In this document: positions 1-6,453 of the stretch, piece after piece
Layout of the letters: the number at the start of each line of letters is the position of its first letter
Numbering within the stretch: position 1 is the stretch's first letter
NCBI GenBank assembly: GCA_902494815.1
Contig: CABUVB010000042.1
Coordinates: forward strand, 1 to 11,580
Source of the DNA: an uncultured Collinsella sp.
GTDB taxonomy: Bacteria > Actinomycetota > Coriobacteriia > Coriobacteriales > Coriobacteriaceae
Direction of reading: 5' to 3'
DNA length: 11,580 nucleotides
Position numbers and translations under genes: made by a program
The notes under the pieces: model-generated
Told to the model about the DNA's origin: nothing
Database searches by the model: none
The model's input: only the letters and a program-made list of their open reading frames with translations

Positions 1-757
1 CCGAGACCTCCTCGAACTTCTGCAGCAGGTCGGCTACGGTGAGCGACTTCTTCTCATCGCCCGCCACGTCGTAGATCACATGGCCCTCGTGCATCATGAT
101 CAGACGGTTGCCCAGACGGATGGCGTCGTTCATGTTGTGCGTGACCATGAGCGTGGTCAGGTGGTTCTCGTCGACGATCTCCTCGGTCAGGTTAAGCACC
201 TTAGAGGCCGTCTTGGGGTCGAGGGCCGCGGTGTGCTCGTCGAGCAGCAGCAGGCGCGGCCTGGTGAGCGTGGCCATCAGCAGGGTGAGTGCCTGGCGCT
301 GGCCACCCGAGAGCAGGCCGACCTTGGCGTTGAGACGCGTGTCCAGACCAAGGTCCAGGCGCTTGAGCAACTCAACGTACTCATCTTTCTCGGCCTTGGT
401 GACGCCCCACGAAAGGCCGCGACGCTGGCCGCGACGCTTGGCGAGGGCCAGGTTCTCGGCGATCTGCATGTCGGCAGCGGTACCGCGCATGGGGTCCTGA
501 AACACGCGGCCCAGGTACTTGGCGCGCTGCGACTCGCTCAGGCGCGAGATGTCGGTGCCGTCGAGCTCAATAACGCCCGAATCGAGCGGGTACACGCCGG
601 CGATCATGTTGAGCAGCGTGGACTTGCCGGCGCCGTTGCCGCCGATCACGGTTACAAAGTCGCCGTCATTCAGGGTGAGGTCGACGCCGGTGAGCGCGCG
701 CTTCTCGGTGACGGTGCCCTTGTTAAAGGTCTTCTTGACGTGCGAGAGCTTAAGCAT
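1..757 (-). CDS. ABC transporter ATP-binding protein, 3' end cut by window edge
   Basis: This is the ATPase subunit that would power the neighbouring TrpXYZ-like importer from the cytoplasmic face. The visible 252 residues contain Walker A GGNGAGKST (about 39-47), the Q-loop glutamine in RVFQDP (about 87), the signature LSGGQ (149-153), Walker B LLLLDE (169-174) and the switch histidine in MVTHN (207). All catalytic elements are intact. The reading frame is still open at base 1 after SLTVADLLQKFEEVS. Relatives are about 250-265 residues, so probably only a few residues are missing. The ATG at 757-755 lies inside the last codons of the permease gene (ATGCTTAA overlap, 8 bp), which implies translational coupling. 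The DEHTAALDP stretch after Walker B is what I recall of the ATPases paired with PF04392 binding proteins. The function is secure, but the transported substrate is not shown by the sequence. Confidence 0.93.
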   Translation of the reverse strand, partial: MLKLSHVKKTFNKGTVTEKRALTGVDLTLNDGDFVTVIGGNGAGKSTLLNMIAGVYPLDSGVIELDGTDISRLSESQRAKYLGRVFQDPMRGTAADMQIAENLALAKRRGQRRGLSWGVTKAEKDEYVELLKRLDLGLDTRLNAKVGLLSGGQRQALTLLMATLTRPRLLLLDEHTAALDPKTASKVLNLTEEIVDENHLTTLMVTHNMNDAIRLGNRLIMMHEGHVIYDVAGDEKKSLTVADLLQKFEEVS

Positions 758-1673
758 CTGCCTCATCCCCCTTCGTGTAGGAGCTGCGGAGCTTATAGCG
801 CTCCCAAACCACGGGCACGCACAGGGCCACAGCGACAATTACGGCGGAGAGCAGCTTCATGTCGTTGGCGTCCATGCCCAACTGCAGCACGATGGCGCGG
901 ATAAGGAAGTACACCACGGAGCCAAAGACGGCGGAGGCAAGACGGACGCTAAACTGCGTGAGGCCGCCGGGCAGCAGACGGCCGAGCACCTCACCGATAA
1001 CAATGGCGGCAAGACCGATAACGATGGCACCGGTGCCCATACCAATGTCGGCATACTTTTGGCTCTGGCAGATGAGCGCGCCCGAAAGGCCGATGAGGGC
1101 GTTGGAGAGCACGAGGGCGATCATCTTGGTGGAGTTGGTGTTGACGCCCAGAGCGCGGATCATGTACTCGTTGTTGCCGGTGGCGCGCAGCGCCGAGCCG
1201 ATCTCGGTGCCAAAGAACCAATACAGGATGGCAACGATAGCCACGGCGAGCAGGATGCCCAAGATGATGGCAACGGTGGACTGCGGCAGACCGGTCATAT
1301 TGCTGACGGCCGAGAACACGGTGCCCTTGGCAAGAATGGGCGTATTGGACTTGCCCATGATGCGCAGGTTGATGGACCACAGGCTGATCTGGGTGAGGAT
1401 TCCGGCGAGGATCGCGGGGATCTCGAAGACGGTGGTCAGAATGCCCGTGACGGCGCCCGCGATGGCGCCGGCGCACATACCGGCCAGCACGGCGAACAGC
1501 GGGTCGACGTTGTTATTGACGATGAGCACAGCGCAGACGCAGCCGCCGAGGGCAAAGCTGCCGTCGCAGGTCATATCGGGAATGTCGAGCAGGCGGAACG
1601 TGATAAACACGCCAAGCACCATAATGCCCCAGAGGACGCCCTGCGAAACGGCGCCCTGCAATGCAATGAGCAT
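750..1673 (-). CDS. ABC transporter permease (TrpY-like, BPD_transp_2 type)
   Basis: This is the membrane subunit of the ABC importer, 307 residues. It is almost entirely hydrophobic, with roughly eight to nine membrane segments, starting with the helix around GVLWGIMVLGVFITF and ending with a short charged cytoplasmic tail (KGDEADA). The motif LLDIPDMTCDGSFALGG near the N-terminus resembles permeases of the branched-chain/sugar superfamily (PF02653) that work with PF04392 binding proteins. The ATG at 1673 is preceded 8 nt upstream by GGAGG (1686-1682). Another ATG at 1680-1678 is out of frame. The gene overlaps the ATPase by 8 bp and lies 203 bp after the binding-protein gene. Tryptophan, tyrosine or another small molecule is possible as the substrate, and no substrate-linked gene or T-box leader is visible. 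Confidence 0.92.
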   Translation of the reverse strand: MLIALQGAVSQGVLWGIMVLGVFITFRLLDIPDMTCDGSFALGGCVCAVLIVNNNVDPLFAVLAGMCAGAIAGAVTGILTTVFEIPAILAGILTQISLWSINLRIMGKSNTPILAKGTVFSAVSNMTGLPQSTVAIILGILLAVAIVAILYWFFGTEIGSALRATGNNEYMIRALGVNTNSTKMIALVLSNALIGLSGALICQSQKYADIGMGTGAIVIGLAAIVIGEVLGRLLPGGLTQFSVRLASAVFGSVVYFLIRAIVLQLGMDANDMKLLSAVIVAVALCVPVVWERYKLRSSYTKGDEADA

Positions 1674-1768
1674 GCTTCATACCTCCTAGAATAGGGTGGA
1701 CACGTGATTTTCCATAATAGCGGTAACAATGTATAAAAGAGCTGCGGACAGACGTTTTGTTTTACCTG

Positions 1769-1809
1769 AAACAAGCAGGGCGGACGCCGGTCTACAGCGC
1801 CCGCCCCTG
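1769..1809 (-). terminator. Intergenic hairpin between binding-protein and permease genes
   Basis: In the transcribed (minus) sense, about 12 base pairs form between 1809-1797 and 1787-1776, with one bulged base (1804) and one G-U pair, closing a 9-nt loop. The stem is followed by CTTGTTTC, a weak U-rich tail. It stands between the lipoprotein stop codon and the permease start codon. It could be a leaky terminator or an mRNA-stabilising hairpin that lowers permease and ATPase expression relative to the binding protein. The stem is seen directly and its role is inferred. Confidence 0.55.
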
Positions 1810-1876
1810 TGGCTCAGATATTGAATAACGCGGCTAAAGCGCGAGCACGGGCTCTAGACGCATGCCGCGTATGGCA

Positions 1877-2857
1877 TTACGCGTCCAGAGCGGAAAGGTC
1901 GATGCCCAGGGCTTCGGCCATCTCGTCGTTCTTGACGACGACCAGGTCCTTGCTCGAGAGGTGCTTGATCGGCATGTCTTCGGGCTTGGCCTCGCCCTTC
2001 AGGATCTTAACGGCCATCTCGCCCGCGGCGTAGCCCAGGTCCTCATAGTTGATGGAGAGGGTGAACAGGCCGCCGGCCATGCACATACCCTCCTCGCCAG
2101 TCACGAAGGGAAGCTTGTTTTCCTTGCAGATCTGGCCGACCTGCGAGGCACCCGCGGCGATGGTGTTGTCGGTGGGGGAGTACAGCGCGTCGACCTTGCC
2201 CACGGCAGACTCGACGACGGACTGAATCTCGTTGGAGCTCGAGACGGTGAAGTCAGTGTACTCGAGGCCCAGCTTGTCGAGCTCCTTCTTGGCGGCCTTG
2301 ATCTGGACGTCGGAGTTGGACTCGGCGGTGCAGTAGAGCAGGCCGACCTTTTTAACGTCGGGCAGGACCTTCTGCATCATCTCGAGCTGCTCGGCGACCG
2401 GGGTGAGGTCGGAAGCGCCCGTGACGTTGGTGCCGGGCTTGTCGTTGTCCTGGACTAGGCCGGAGGCGGCGTAGTCGGTGATGGCGCAGCCCACGATGGG
2501 GATATCGGCCGTGGCGCCGGCGGCAGCCTGCGCGGCGGGCGTGGCGATGGCATAAATCAGGTTGACGTTGTCGCCTACAAACTTGTCGGCAATGGACTTA
2601 CACGTGGACTGGTCGTTCTGGGCGTTCTTCTGGTCGATCTTGACCTTAAGGCCGCTCTTCTTGATGGCCTTGACGAAGCCGGCGTTGGCGGCATCGAGCG
2701 CGGAGTGCTCGGTGAGCTGCAGAACGCCGATGGTGTAGTCGGAACCGGCGGCAGCGGAGCCGGAACCAGAGTTGCCGCCGCATCCGGCGAGCGGGGCGAG
2801 CGCGAGCAGGCCGGCGGAGACCAGAAGGCTCCTGCGGCTGATGGTGATGTCCTTCAT
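1877..2857 (-). CDS. ABC transporter substrate-binding lipoprotein (TrpX-like, PF04392 type)
   Basis: This is the extracytoplasmic binding protein of the importer, 326 residues. The N-terminus MKDITISRRSLL is a basic, twin-arginine-like stretch followed by a hydrophobic core and the lipobox L-A-G-C (Cys26), then a Gly/Ser-rich linker. It is therefore probably lipid-anchored to the membrane exterior. The mature part reads like the ABC_sub_bind family: YTIGVLQLTEHSALDAA at the start, ADIPIVGCAITDYAASGLV in the middle, then KKVGLLYCTAESNS, DALYSPTDNT and LPFVTGEEGM. I chose the ATG at 2857, which follows GGGGGT at a suitable distance. An in-frame TTG 48 bp upstream would put polar residues before the signal peptide. 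A likely promoter lies 64 bp or more upstream. The substrate is unknown; the family includes the tryptophan/tyrosine binder TrpX. Confidence 0.9.
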   Translation of the reverse strand: MKDITISRRSLLVSAGLLALAPLAGCGGNSGSGSAAAGSDYTIGVLQLTEHSALDAANAGFVKAIKKSGLKVKIDQKNAQNDQSTCKSIADKFVGDNVNLIYAIATPAAQAAAGATADIPIVGCAITDYAASGLVQDNDKPGTNVTGASDLTPVAEQLEMMQKVLPDVKKVGLLYCTAESNSDVQIKAAKKELDKLGLEYTDFTVSSSNEIQSVVESAVGKVDALYSPTDNTIAAGASQVGQICKENKLPFVTGEEGMCMAGGLFTLSINYEDLGYAAGEMAVKILKGEAKPEDMPIKHLSSKDLVVVKNDEMAEALGIDLSALDA

Positions 2858-2892
2858 ATCATTACCCCCAGTATAAAAATGGCTGGAAACAC

Positions 2893-2911
2893 TGCACTGG
2901 GACAAAGTGCA
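2893..2911. promoter_or_regulatory. Inverted repeat TGCACT-N7-AGTGCA in the 5' leader of the ABC operon
   Basis: This is a perfect 6-bp inverted repeat with a 7-bp spacer, just downstream of the proposed -10 box of the binding-protein gene and about 36 bp before its start codon. This is the usual position for a repressor operator. The adjacent WYL-type regulator is a candidate binder, by proximity only. Confidence 0.4.
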
Positions 2912-2920
2912 AGTGGAACT

Positions 2921-2948
2921 ATAGTAGCGCTGATGTCCATTTTTACAA
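2921..2948 (-). promoter_or_regulatory. Probable promoter of the ABC transporter operon
   Basis: On the minus strand, TTGTAA (2948-2943) and TACTAT (2926-2921) are separated by 16 bp. Each matches the sigma-70 consensus at four of six positions. Transcription would begin near 2914, giving a leader of about 57 nt. No better pair is visible between the regulator stop codon and the lipoprotein start codon. Confidence 0.45.
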
Positions 2949-3017
2949 CAGCCTGGCGGGTTTTTTAATACAGAATCGGATGGGCGGTACGGGTAGTCGA
3001 ATGGGCGGCGGAGGGTC

Positions 3018-3803
3018 TTATGCGGCGGAGGAGGCGTCGTCCTCGTCTAGGGCGGCGAAGAGCTTCTTGCCGTCGAGGAGACGTGTGGTGACGTTTCTCA
3101 TTCGGCCAATCTCTACGGTGCGCAGCGTGTCATCGGCACCTCGGGCGTCATAGACCGTTCCCAGCAGATACGAGATGCCATCGCGCTGCCTGATGGCAAA
3201 GGGACGGAGTGTCATCCGTGCTGCTTCGGTTTCGCCACGCGTCGTGACGCTCGAAATATCAAAACTCACCGTGGTTCCGTGGTCGATGGCCTGCTCGACG
3301 AGCTCGCACGTGTCGATACGCTTGATGGGCGTGCGTGTTGCCTTGGTAGCCTTGCTGCCTGCGCTTGGAGCGGGTTCGGGTGTATCGAGGTAGCCGCGAA
3401 CGTCGGCACTCGCCATGGCAACTAAATGCTGCGCCATGCTCTTGCGGATAGCGATAGGCGTGGAGCGGTTGCGCATGACCATACCGTGGAGCCGGATGAT
3501 CTCTTCATCGGTGAGCGGGCGGGTAAGAAGTTTGTAGCCCACGCCGCGTTTGTACTCAATTTCGTATCCGGCATGGCGAAGCGCGGAGATGGCGGTGTAG
3601 ATGCTGCGCCGCGCCGCCGAGATGGGCATGCGGGCGGGGTCGTCGGGATGGGCGAGGCGCCGGATCAACTCATCGGAAAGCATGGCCTTGTCCTCGCCGG
3701 TGTTTTCGCTTAATAGTTGCAGGATGCGAACGGCGCGATAGGCTGCCATCGAGGCGGCGCCCCTCGTCGTGGTGTCGTAGGTTTCAACAGCGGCTTCGGT
3801 CAT
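3018..3803 (-). CDS. WYL-domain transcriptional regulator
   Basis: This is a cytoplasmic DNA-binding regulator of 261 residues. Residues about 22-95 look like a winged helix-turn-helix (AYRAVRILQLL, then RRSIYTAISALRHAGYEIEY with the wing KRGVGYKLL). A Pro/Ala/Lys/Thr-rich linker covers about 140-160. Residues about 170-243 fit the WYL fold, with PFAIRQRDGISYLLGTVYDA in place of the usual P...GxWYLxG and RTVEIGRMRNV as the following strand. WYL domains are thought to sense small molecules or nucleic acid. This protein is shorter than typical YafY-like members and ends soon after the WYL core, so a C-terminal WCX extension appears to be absent. I chose the ATG at 3803 because GAAAGGA lies 10 nt upstream; the GTG at 3812 would leave only 1 nt. 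It lies directly upstream of the ABC cassette in the same orientation, so it may control it or itself. That link is inferred. Confidence 0.8.
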   Translation of the reverse strand: MTEAAVETYDTTTRGAASMAAYRAVRILQLLSENTGEDKAMLSDELIRRLAHPDDPARMPISAARRSIYTAISALRHAGYEIEYKRGVGYKLLTRPLTDEEIIRLHGMVMRNRSTPIAIRKSMAQHLVAMASADVRGYLDTPEPAPSAGSKATKATRTPIKRIDTCELVEQAIDHGTTVSFDISSVTTRGETEAARMTLRPFAIRQRDGISYLLGTVYDARGADDTLRTVEIGRMRNVTTRLLDGKKLFAALDEDDASSAA

Positions 3804-3812
3804 CGTGCCCAC

Positions 3813-3979
3813 GTCCTTTCCGTTTTGGGTGGCGACGGTATGGAGCCTAGGACGCGGGGCTTTCTCAGGGACGCAGGGCGCTCTGGGCGGTCGGTAGTCG
3901 TCGGCAAACGGCGGGTCGAGTTTTCAACAGCCCTGCTCAACTGACCAAAACCTTGCCAAAAGCTTGACGGATGCTGTTG
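3813..3979. other. Non-coding stretch upstream of the WYL regulator
   Basis: I see no gene here. The stretch should hold the regulator's promoter, but no convincing -35/-10 pair is visible. It contains TTTTCAACAGC at 3921-3931, whose exact reverse complement occurs at 3973-3983, where it overlaps the tail of the asnS terminator. Confidence 0.5.
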
Positions 3980-4015
3980 AAAAAAGCGTCTCTCGACCGA
4001 TGTCGAGAGACGCTT
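3980..4015 (-). terminator. Rho-independent terminator of asnS
   Basis: A perfect 13-bp stem forms between 4015-4003 and 3996-3984 (AAGCGTCTCTCGA paired with TCGAGAGACGCTT), closing a 6-nt loop. In the minus sense a run of six T follows, two of which pair in the stem. It begins 46 bp after the asnS stop codon. It separates asnS from the regulator gene downstream. Confidence 0.9.
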
Positions 4016-4061
4016 ATGTGATGAGCGTTGGCGTGTGGCGACGCGAGCTAGCGTCCGACGA

Positions 4062-5465
4062 TTAGAAGTCGGCGTTGCCCACGGTGCGCGGGTGCGGCAG
4101 GACGTCGCGGATGTTGCCCACGCCGGTCAGATACATGACCAAGCGCTCGAAGCCCAGACCGTAGCCGGCGTGCTTGCAGGAACCGTAGCGGCGCAGGTCA
4201 AGGTAGTACTTGTACTGCTCGGGATTCATGCCCAGGTCCTTGATGCGGGCCTCGAGCAGATCCAGGCGCTCCTCGCGCTGGGAGCCGCCGATAATCTCGC
4301 CAATACCGGGAACCAGGCAGTCGGCGGCGGCGACGGTCTTGCCGTCCTCGTTCATGCGCATGTAGAACGCCTTGATCTCGGCTGGGTAGTCGGTTACGAA
4401 GGTCGGGCGCTTAAAGTGCTCCTCGGTCAGGAAGCGCTCGTGCTCGGTCTGCAGGTCGATGCCCCAGCTGACGGGATAGTCAAACTTGTGACCGGCGGCG
4501 ACGGCCTGCTCCAGGATTTCGACGGCCTCGGTATAGGTGACGCGGGCGAAGTCGGAGTTGGCGACATGGTCCAGGCGCTCGAGCAGACCCTTGTCCACAA
4601 ACTTGTTGAGCATATTGAGCTCGTCGGGGCAGGTTGCCATGACGTCCTTAAGGACATACTTGAGCATGGCCTCGGCGTTATCCATGTAGTCGTTAAGATC
4701 GGCAAAGGCCATCTCGGGCTCGATCATCCAAAACTCGGCGGCGTGGCGCGTGGTGTTGGAGTTCTCGGCGCGGAAGGTGGGGCCAAAGGTGTACACGTCG
4801 CCAAAGGCCATGGCAAAGTTCTCGGCATTGAGCTGGCCGGACACGGTGAGGCTCGCATGCTTGCCAAAGAAGTCCTGGCTCCAGTCGACCTCGCCGGACT
4901 CGGTGAGGGGCGGATTTTTGGGGTCGAGCGTGGTCACGCGGAACATCTCGCCGGCGCCCTCGCAGTCACTCGTGGTGATGATGGGGGTGTTGACGTAGAC
5001 AAAGCCCTGCTCCTGGAAGAAGCGGTGGATGGCGGCAGCCGCGACAGAGCGGATGCGGAACACGGCGCGGAACAGGTTGGTGCGCGGGCGCAGGTGCTGC
5101 TGGGTGCGCAGGAACTCGACGGTTGCGCGCTTCTTCTGCAGCGGGTAATCCGGGGCGCTCGTGCCCTCGACCTCGATGGAGGTGGCAGAAAGCTCGAAAG
5201 GCTGGGGCGCATCGGGGGTCAGCTTGACGGTGCCGGTGCAAATGAGTGCGGCCGAGACGTTTTGGTGGGCGATCTCGTCGTAGTTGTCGAGTGCCTCGCG
5301 GTTCATGACGACCTGCAGGTCGCGGAAGCAGCTGCCGTCGTTGAGCGTAACAAAGCCAAAGTTCTTCATGTCGCGGACGGACTTGACCCAGCCGGCGACG
5401 GTGACGGTCTGGCCGCCGAGCGACTCGGCATCGGCATAGAGCTGCGCGATTTTGGTGCGGTTCAC
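4062..5465 (-). CDS. asnS: Asparagine--tRNA ligase
   Basis: This cytoplasmic class IIb aminoacyl-tRNA synthetase charges tRNA-Asn with asparagine using ATP. It has 467 residues, close to the E. coli enzyme (466). An N-terminal OB-fold anticodon-binding domain is seen at about 20-110 (VTVAGWVKSVRDMKNFGFVTLNDGS). The catalytic domain carries class II motif 2, FRAENSNTTRHAAEFWMIEPE (about 231-251), and motif 3, GLGFERL (about 436-442). The protein ends PHPRTVGNADF. The LTVSGQLNAE segment favours AsnRS over AspRS. I chose the GTG at 5465 because GGGAGG lies just before it, although the 4-nt spacing is short. It also gives a family-length protein starting VNRTKIAQLY. In-frame ATGs at 5477 and 5501 lack a ribosome site, and the one at 5531 lies upstream of the probable -10 box. 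The gene is monocistronic, with its own promoter and terminator. Confidence 0.97.
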   Translation of the reverse strand: MNRTKIAQLYADAESLGGQTVTVAGWVKSVRDMKNFGFVTLNDGSCFRDLQVVMNREALDNYDEIAHQNVSAALICTGTVKLTPDAPQPFELSATSIEVEGTSAPDYPLQKKRATVEFLRTQQHLRPRTNLFRAVFRIRSVAAAAIHRFFQEQGFVYVNTPIITTSDCEGAGEMFRVTTLDPKNPPLTESGEVDWSQDFFGKHASLTVSGQLNAENFAMAFGDVYTFGPTFRAENSNTTRHAAEFWMIEPEMAFADLNDYMDNAEAMLKYVLKDVMATCPDELNMLNKFVDKGLLERLDHVANSDFARVTYTEAVEILEQAVAAGHKFDYPVSWGIDLQTEHERFLTEEHFKRPTFVTDYPAEIKAFYMRMNEDGKTVAAADCLVPGIGEIIGGSQREERLDLLEARIKDLGMNPEQYKYYLDLRRYGSCKHAGYGLGFERLVMYLTGVGNIRDVLPHPRTVGNADF

Positions 5466-5511
5466 GTATCCTCCCATAACGGTTGAATGATGGTTATCCA
5501 TACAGTTCGAT

Positions 5512-5520
5512 ATTCTAGCA
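5512..5520 (-). promoter_or_regulatory. Extended -10 promoter of asnS
   Basis: On the minus strand the sequence reads TGC-TAGAAT, an extended -10 element (TGn plus five of six matches to TATAAT). No good -35 is visible, which is acceptable for extended -10 promoters. The start of transcription would be near 5505, giving a leader of about 40 nt before the GTG start codon. Confidence 0.55.
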
Positions 5521-5570
5521 GCTCGGCTCATTTGGGCTATACAGATAAGGCATTGGCGGGATGGTTTTTC

Positions 5571-5609
5571 AAACGAAAAGCGCCCGCGGCCAAATGGTCG
5601 CGGGCGCTT
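5571..5609 (-). terminator. Rho-independent terminator of the EIIA gene
   Basis: In the minus sense a 14-nt arm (5609-5596) pairs with 5591-5578 around a 4-nt loop, with one A-C mismatch. The GC-rich stem begins AAGCGCCCGCG. It is followed by TTTTCGTTT. It begins 37 bp after the EIIA stop codon and just upstream of the asnS promoter. Confidence 0.88.
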
Positions 5610-5646
5610 GACGAGGTGCCTTTTGGCTGTGTGGCGCGGGGCCTGG

Positions 5647-6210
5647 CTACTTGGTCTTGGCTACCAGCAGCGGGTCGCCAAGCTTAACGAGCGGGTTGCC
5701 GCCGATAAGCGTGCCGGACTCGCCGACATGGTCGATGCTCTTAAGACGATCGAGCTCGGAGACGATGACGGTCACGATGTCCTCGTGACCAGCGGCCTTA
5801 ATGGCCTCGCGGTCGAAGCTGATGAGCGGCTGGCCTGCCTTGACCACATCGCCCATCTCGACAAAGCGGGCAAAACCCTTGCCGTTCATTTCCACGGTGC
5901 CCAGGCCAACATGGATGAACACGCGCAGGCCGTCCTCGGTGATCATGCCGATGGAGTGGTTGGTGACAGTGGTGGCACCGATGCGGCCGTTGGCGGGCGC
6001 ATAGATGGTGCCGGTAATGGGCTCGATGCCATAGCCCTGGCCAAGCATGCCCGAGGCGATCGTCTCGTCGGGAACCTCGTTCAGGTTGACGAGCACGCCG
6101 TTGACGGGGGCATAGATGACGCCTTCGCGGGTAGCGAAGCTTGCTGCGGGCGGAACGGACGCCTCGCCGGTCGAGGTGAAGGTGGACTTAAGCGAATCGA
6201 GCAGACCCAT
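5647..6210 (-). CDS. crr: PTS glucose-type EIIA component (Crr-like)
   Basis: This is a cytoplasmic phosphocarrier of the phosphoenolpyruvate:sugar phosphotransferase system. It accepts phosphate from HPr and passes it to an EIIB domain. In some bacteria it also signals sugar status. It has 187 residues, against about 169 for E. coli Crr. The N-terminus MGLLDSLKS closely matches the membrane-tethering helix of Crr (MGLFDKLKS). The active-site histidines are His100 in VFIHVGLGTVEMNGKGF (phosphorylated residue) and His85 in TVTNHSIGMITEDG. The extra length is a linker around residues 10-28. I chose the ATG at 6210 because GGAGG precedes it by a few bases; an upstream in-frame extension has no such site. 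No EIIB or EIIC is fused or adjacent, so the partner permease is elsewhere. The gene is monocistronic, with a LacI/CcpA-type operator in its leader. Confidence 0.93.
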   Translation of the reverse strand: MGLLDSLKSTFTSTGEASVPPAASFATREGVIYAPVNGVLVNLNEVPDETIASGMLGQGYGIEPITGTIYAPANGRIGATTVTNHSIGMITEDGLRVFIHVGLGTVEMNGKGFARFVEMGDVVKAGQPLISFDREAIKAAGHEDIVTVIVSELDRLKSIDHVGESGTLIGGNPLVKLGDPLLVAKTK

Positions 6211-6257
6211 AGTTGCCTCCAACTTAAATAGGCGCATATCGCGCGTTTGGTTTGCCG

Positions 6258-6274
6258 GAAACGTTTCACATGTG
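6258..6274. promoter_or_regulatory. LacI/CcpA-type operator next to a CACATGTG palindrome, in the EIIA leader
   Basis: GAAACGTTTC (6258-6267) is a perfect 10-bp palindrome with the central CG typical of LacI-family operators and cre sites. It abuts a perfect 8-bp palindrome, CACATGTG (6267-6274). Both lie between the proposed transcription start and the ribosome site of the EIIA gene, a position suited to repression. The regulator is not in this window. Confidence 0.5.
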
Positions 6275-6298
6275 TTTCGCGGCTTGGTCAACGCCCCT

Positions 6299-6327
6299 AT
6301 TCTACGCTGCTCAACGATACCTCTGAA
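6299..6327 (-). promoter_or_regulatory. Probable promoter of the EIIA gene
   Basis: On the minus strand, TTCAGA (6327-6322) and TAGAAT (6304-6299) are separated by 17 bp. The -10 matches the consensus at five of six positions and the -35 is weaker. Transcription would start near 6292, placing the operator palindromes within the first 35 nt of the transcript. Confidence 0.5.
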
Positions 6328-6338
6328 CTGGGATTATG

Positions 6339-6348
6339 TGATATATCA
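6339..6348. promoter_or_regulatory. Palindrome TGATATATCA in the divergent intergenic region
   Basis: This is a perfect 10-bp palindrome between the divergently transcribed EIIA and hydrolase genes. It lies just upstream of the proposed EIIA -35 box. It could be a regulator site or simply AT-rich promoter sequence. No binder can be named. Confidence 0.3.
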
Positions 6349-6406
6349 GTTGAAGGGAAACTTATTGCCGGAGTGTTTCTGCGCCACGGGTTCAAGTGGG
6401 GTACGC

Positions 6407-6434
6407 TTGAAGGCGAAAAACAAGGGCGCATAAT
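6407..6434 (+). promoter_or_regulatory. Possible promoter of the hydrolase gene
   Basis: TTGAAG (6407-6412) and CATAAT (6429-6434) are separated by 16 bp. The -10 matches the consensus at five of six positions. The start of transcription would fall at about 6441, leaving a leader of only about 13 nt that still contains the ribosome site. This short leader makes the call tentative. Confidence 0.35.
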
Positions 6435-6453
6435 TTGCGCGAAGGGAGCACAT

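Noticed and set aside
519..1694. Plus-strand open frame opposite the permease and ATPase genes
   Set aside because: It is antisense to two well-supported ABC genes. The product is Asp/Gly/His-rich and lacks family motifs.
2858..2905. Upstream TTG start for the binding-protein gene
   Set aside because: It would add 16 polar residues ahead of an intact lipoprotein signal peptide and has no ribosome site. The ATG at 2857 follows GGGGGT.
2961..2966. T-run as a plus-strand terminator
   Set aside because: There is no stable stem before it, and no plus-strand gene ends here.
2858..3017. T-box or other riboswitch leader for the TrpXYZ-like operon
   Set aside because: The leader after the proposed promoter is only about 57 nt and has no T-box sequence or terminator/antiterminator pair.
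4035..5486. Long open frame (483 codons) on the plus strand opposite asnS
   Set aside because: It is antisense to a complete AsnRS with all class II motifs. Its Val/Gly/Leu/Ala-rich product resembles no family, and it has no ribosome site. Such frames are common opposite GC-rich genes.
6258..6274. parS site
   Set aside because: Only part of the sequence resembles TGTTTCACGTGAAACA. The actual symmetry is GAAACGTTTC plus CACATGTG, which fits a LacI-type operator better.
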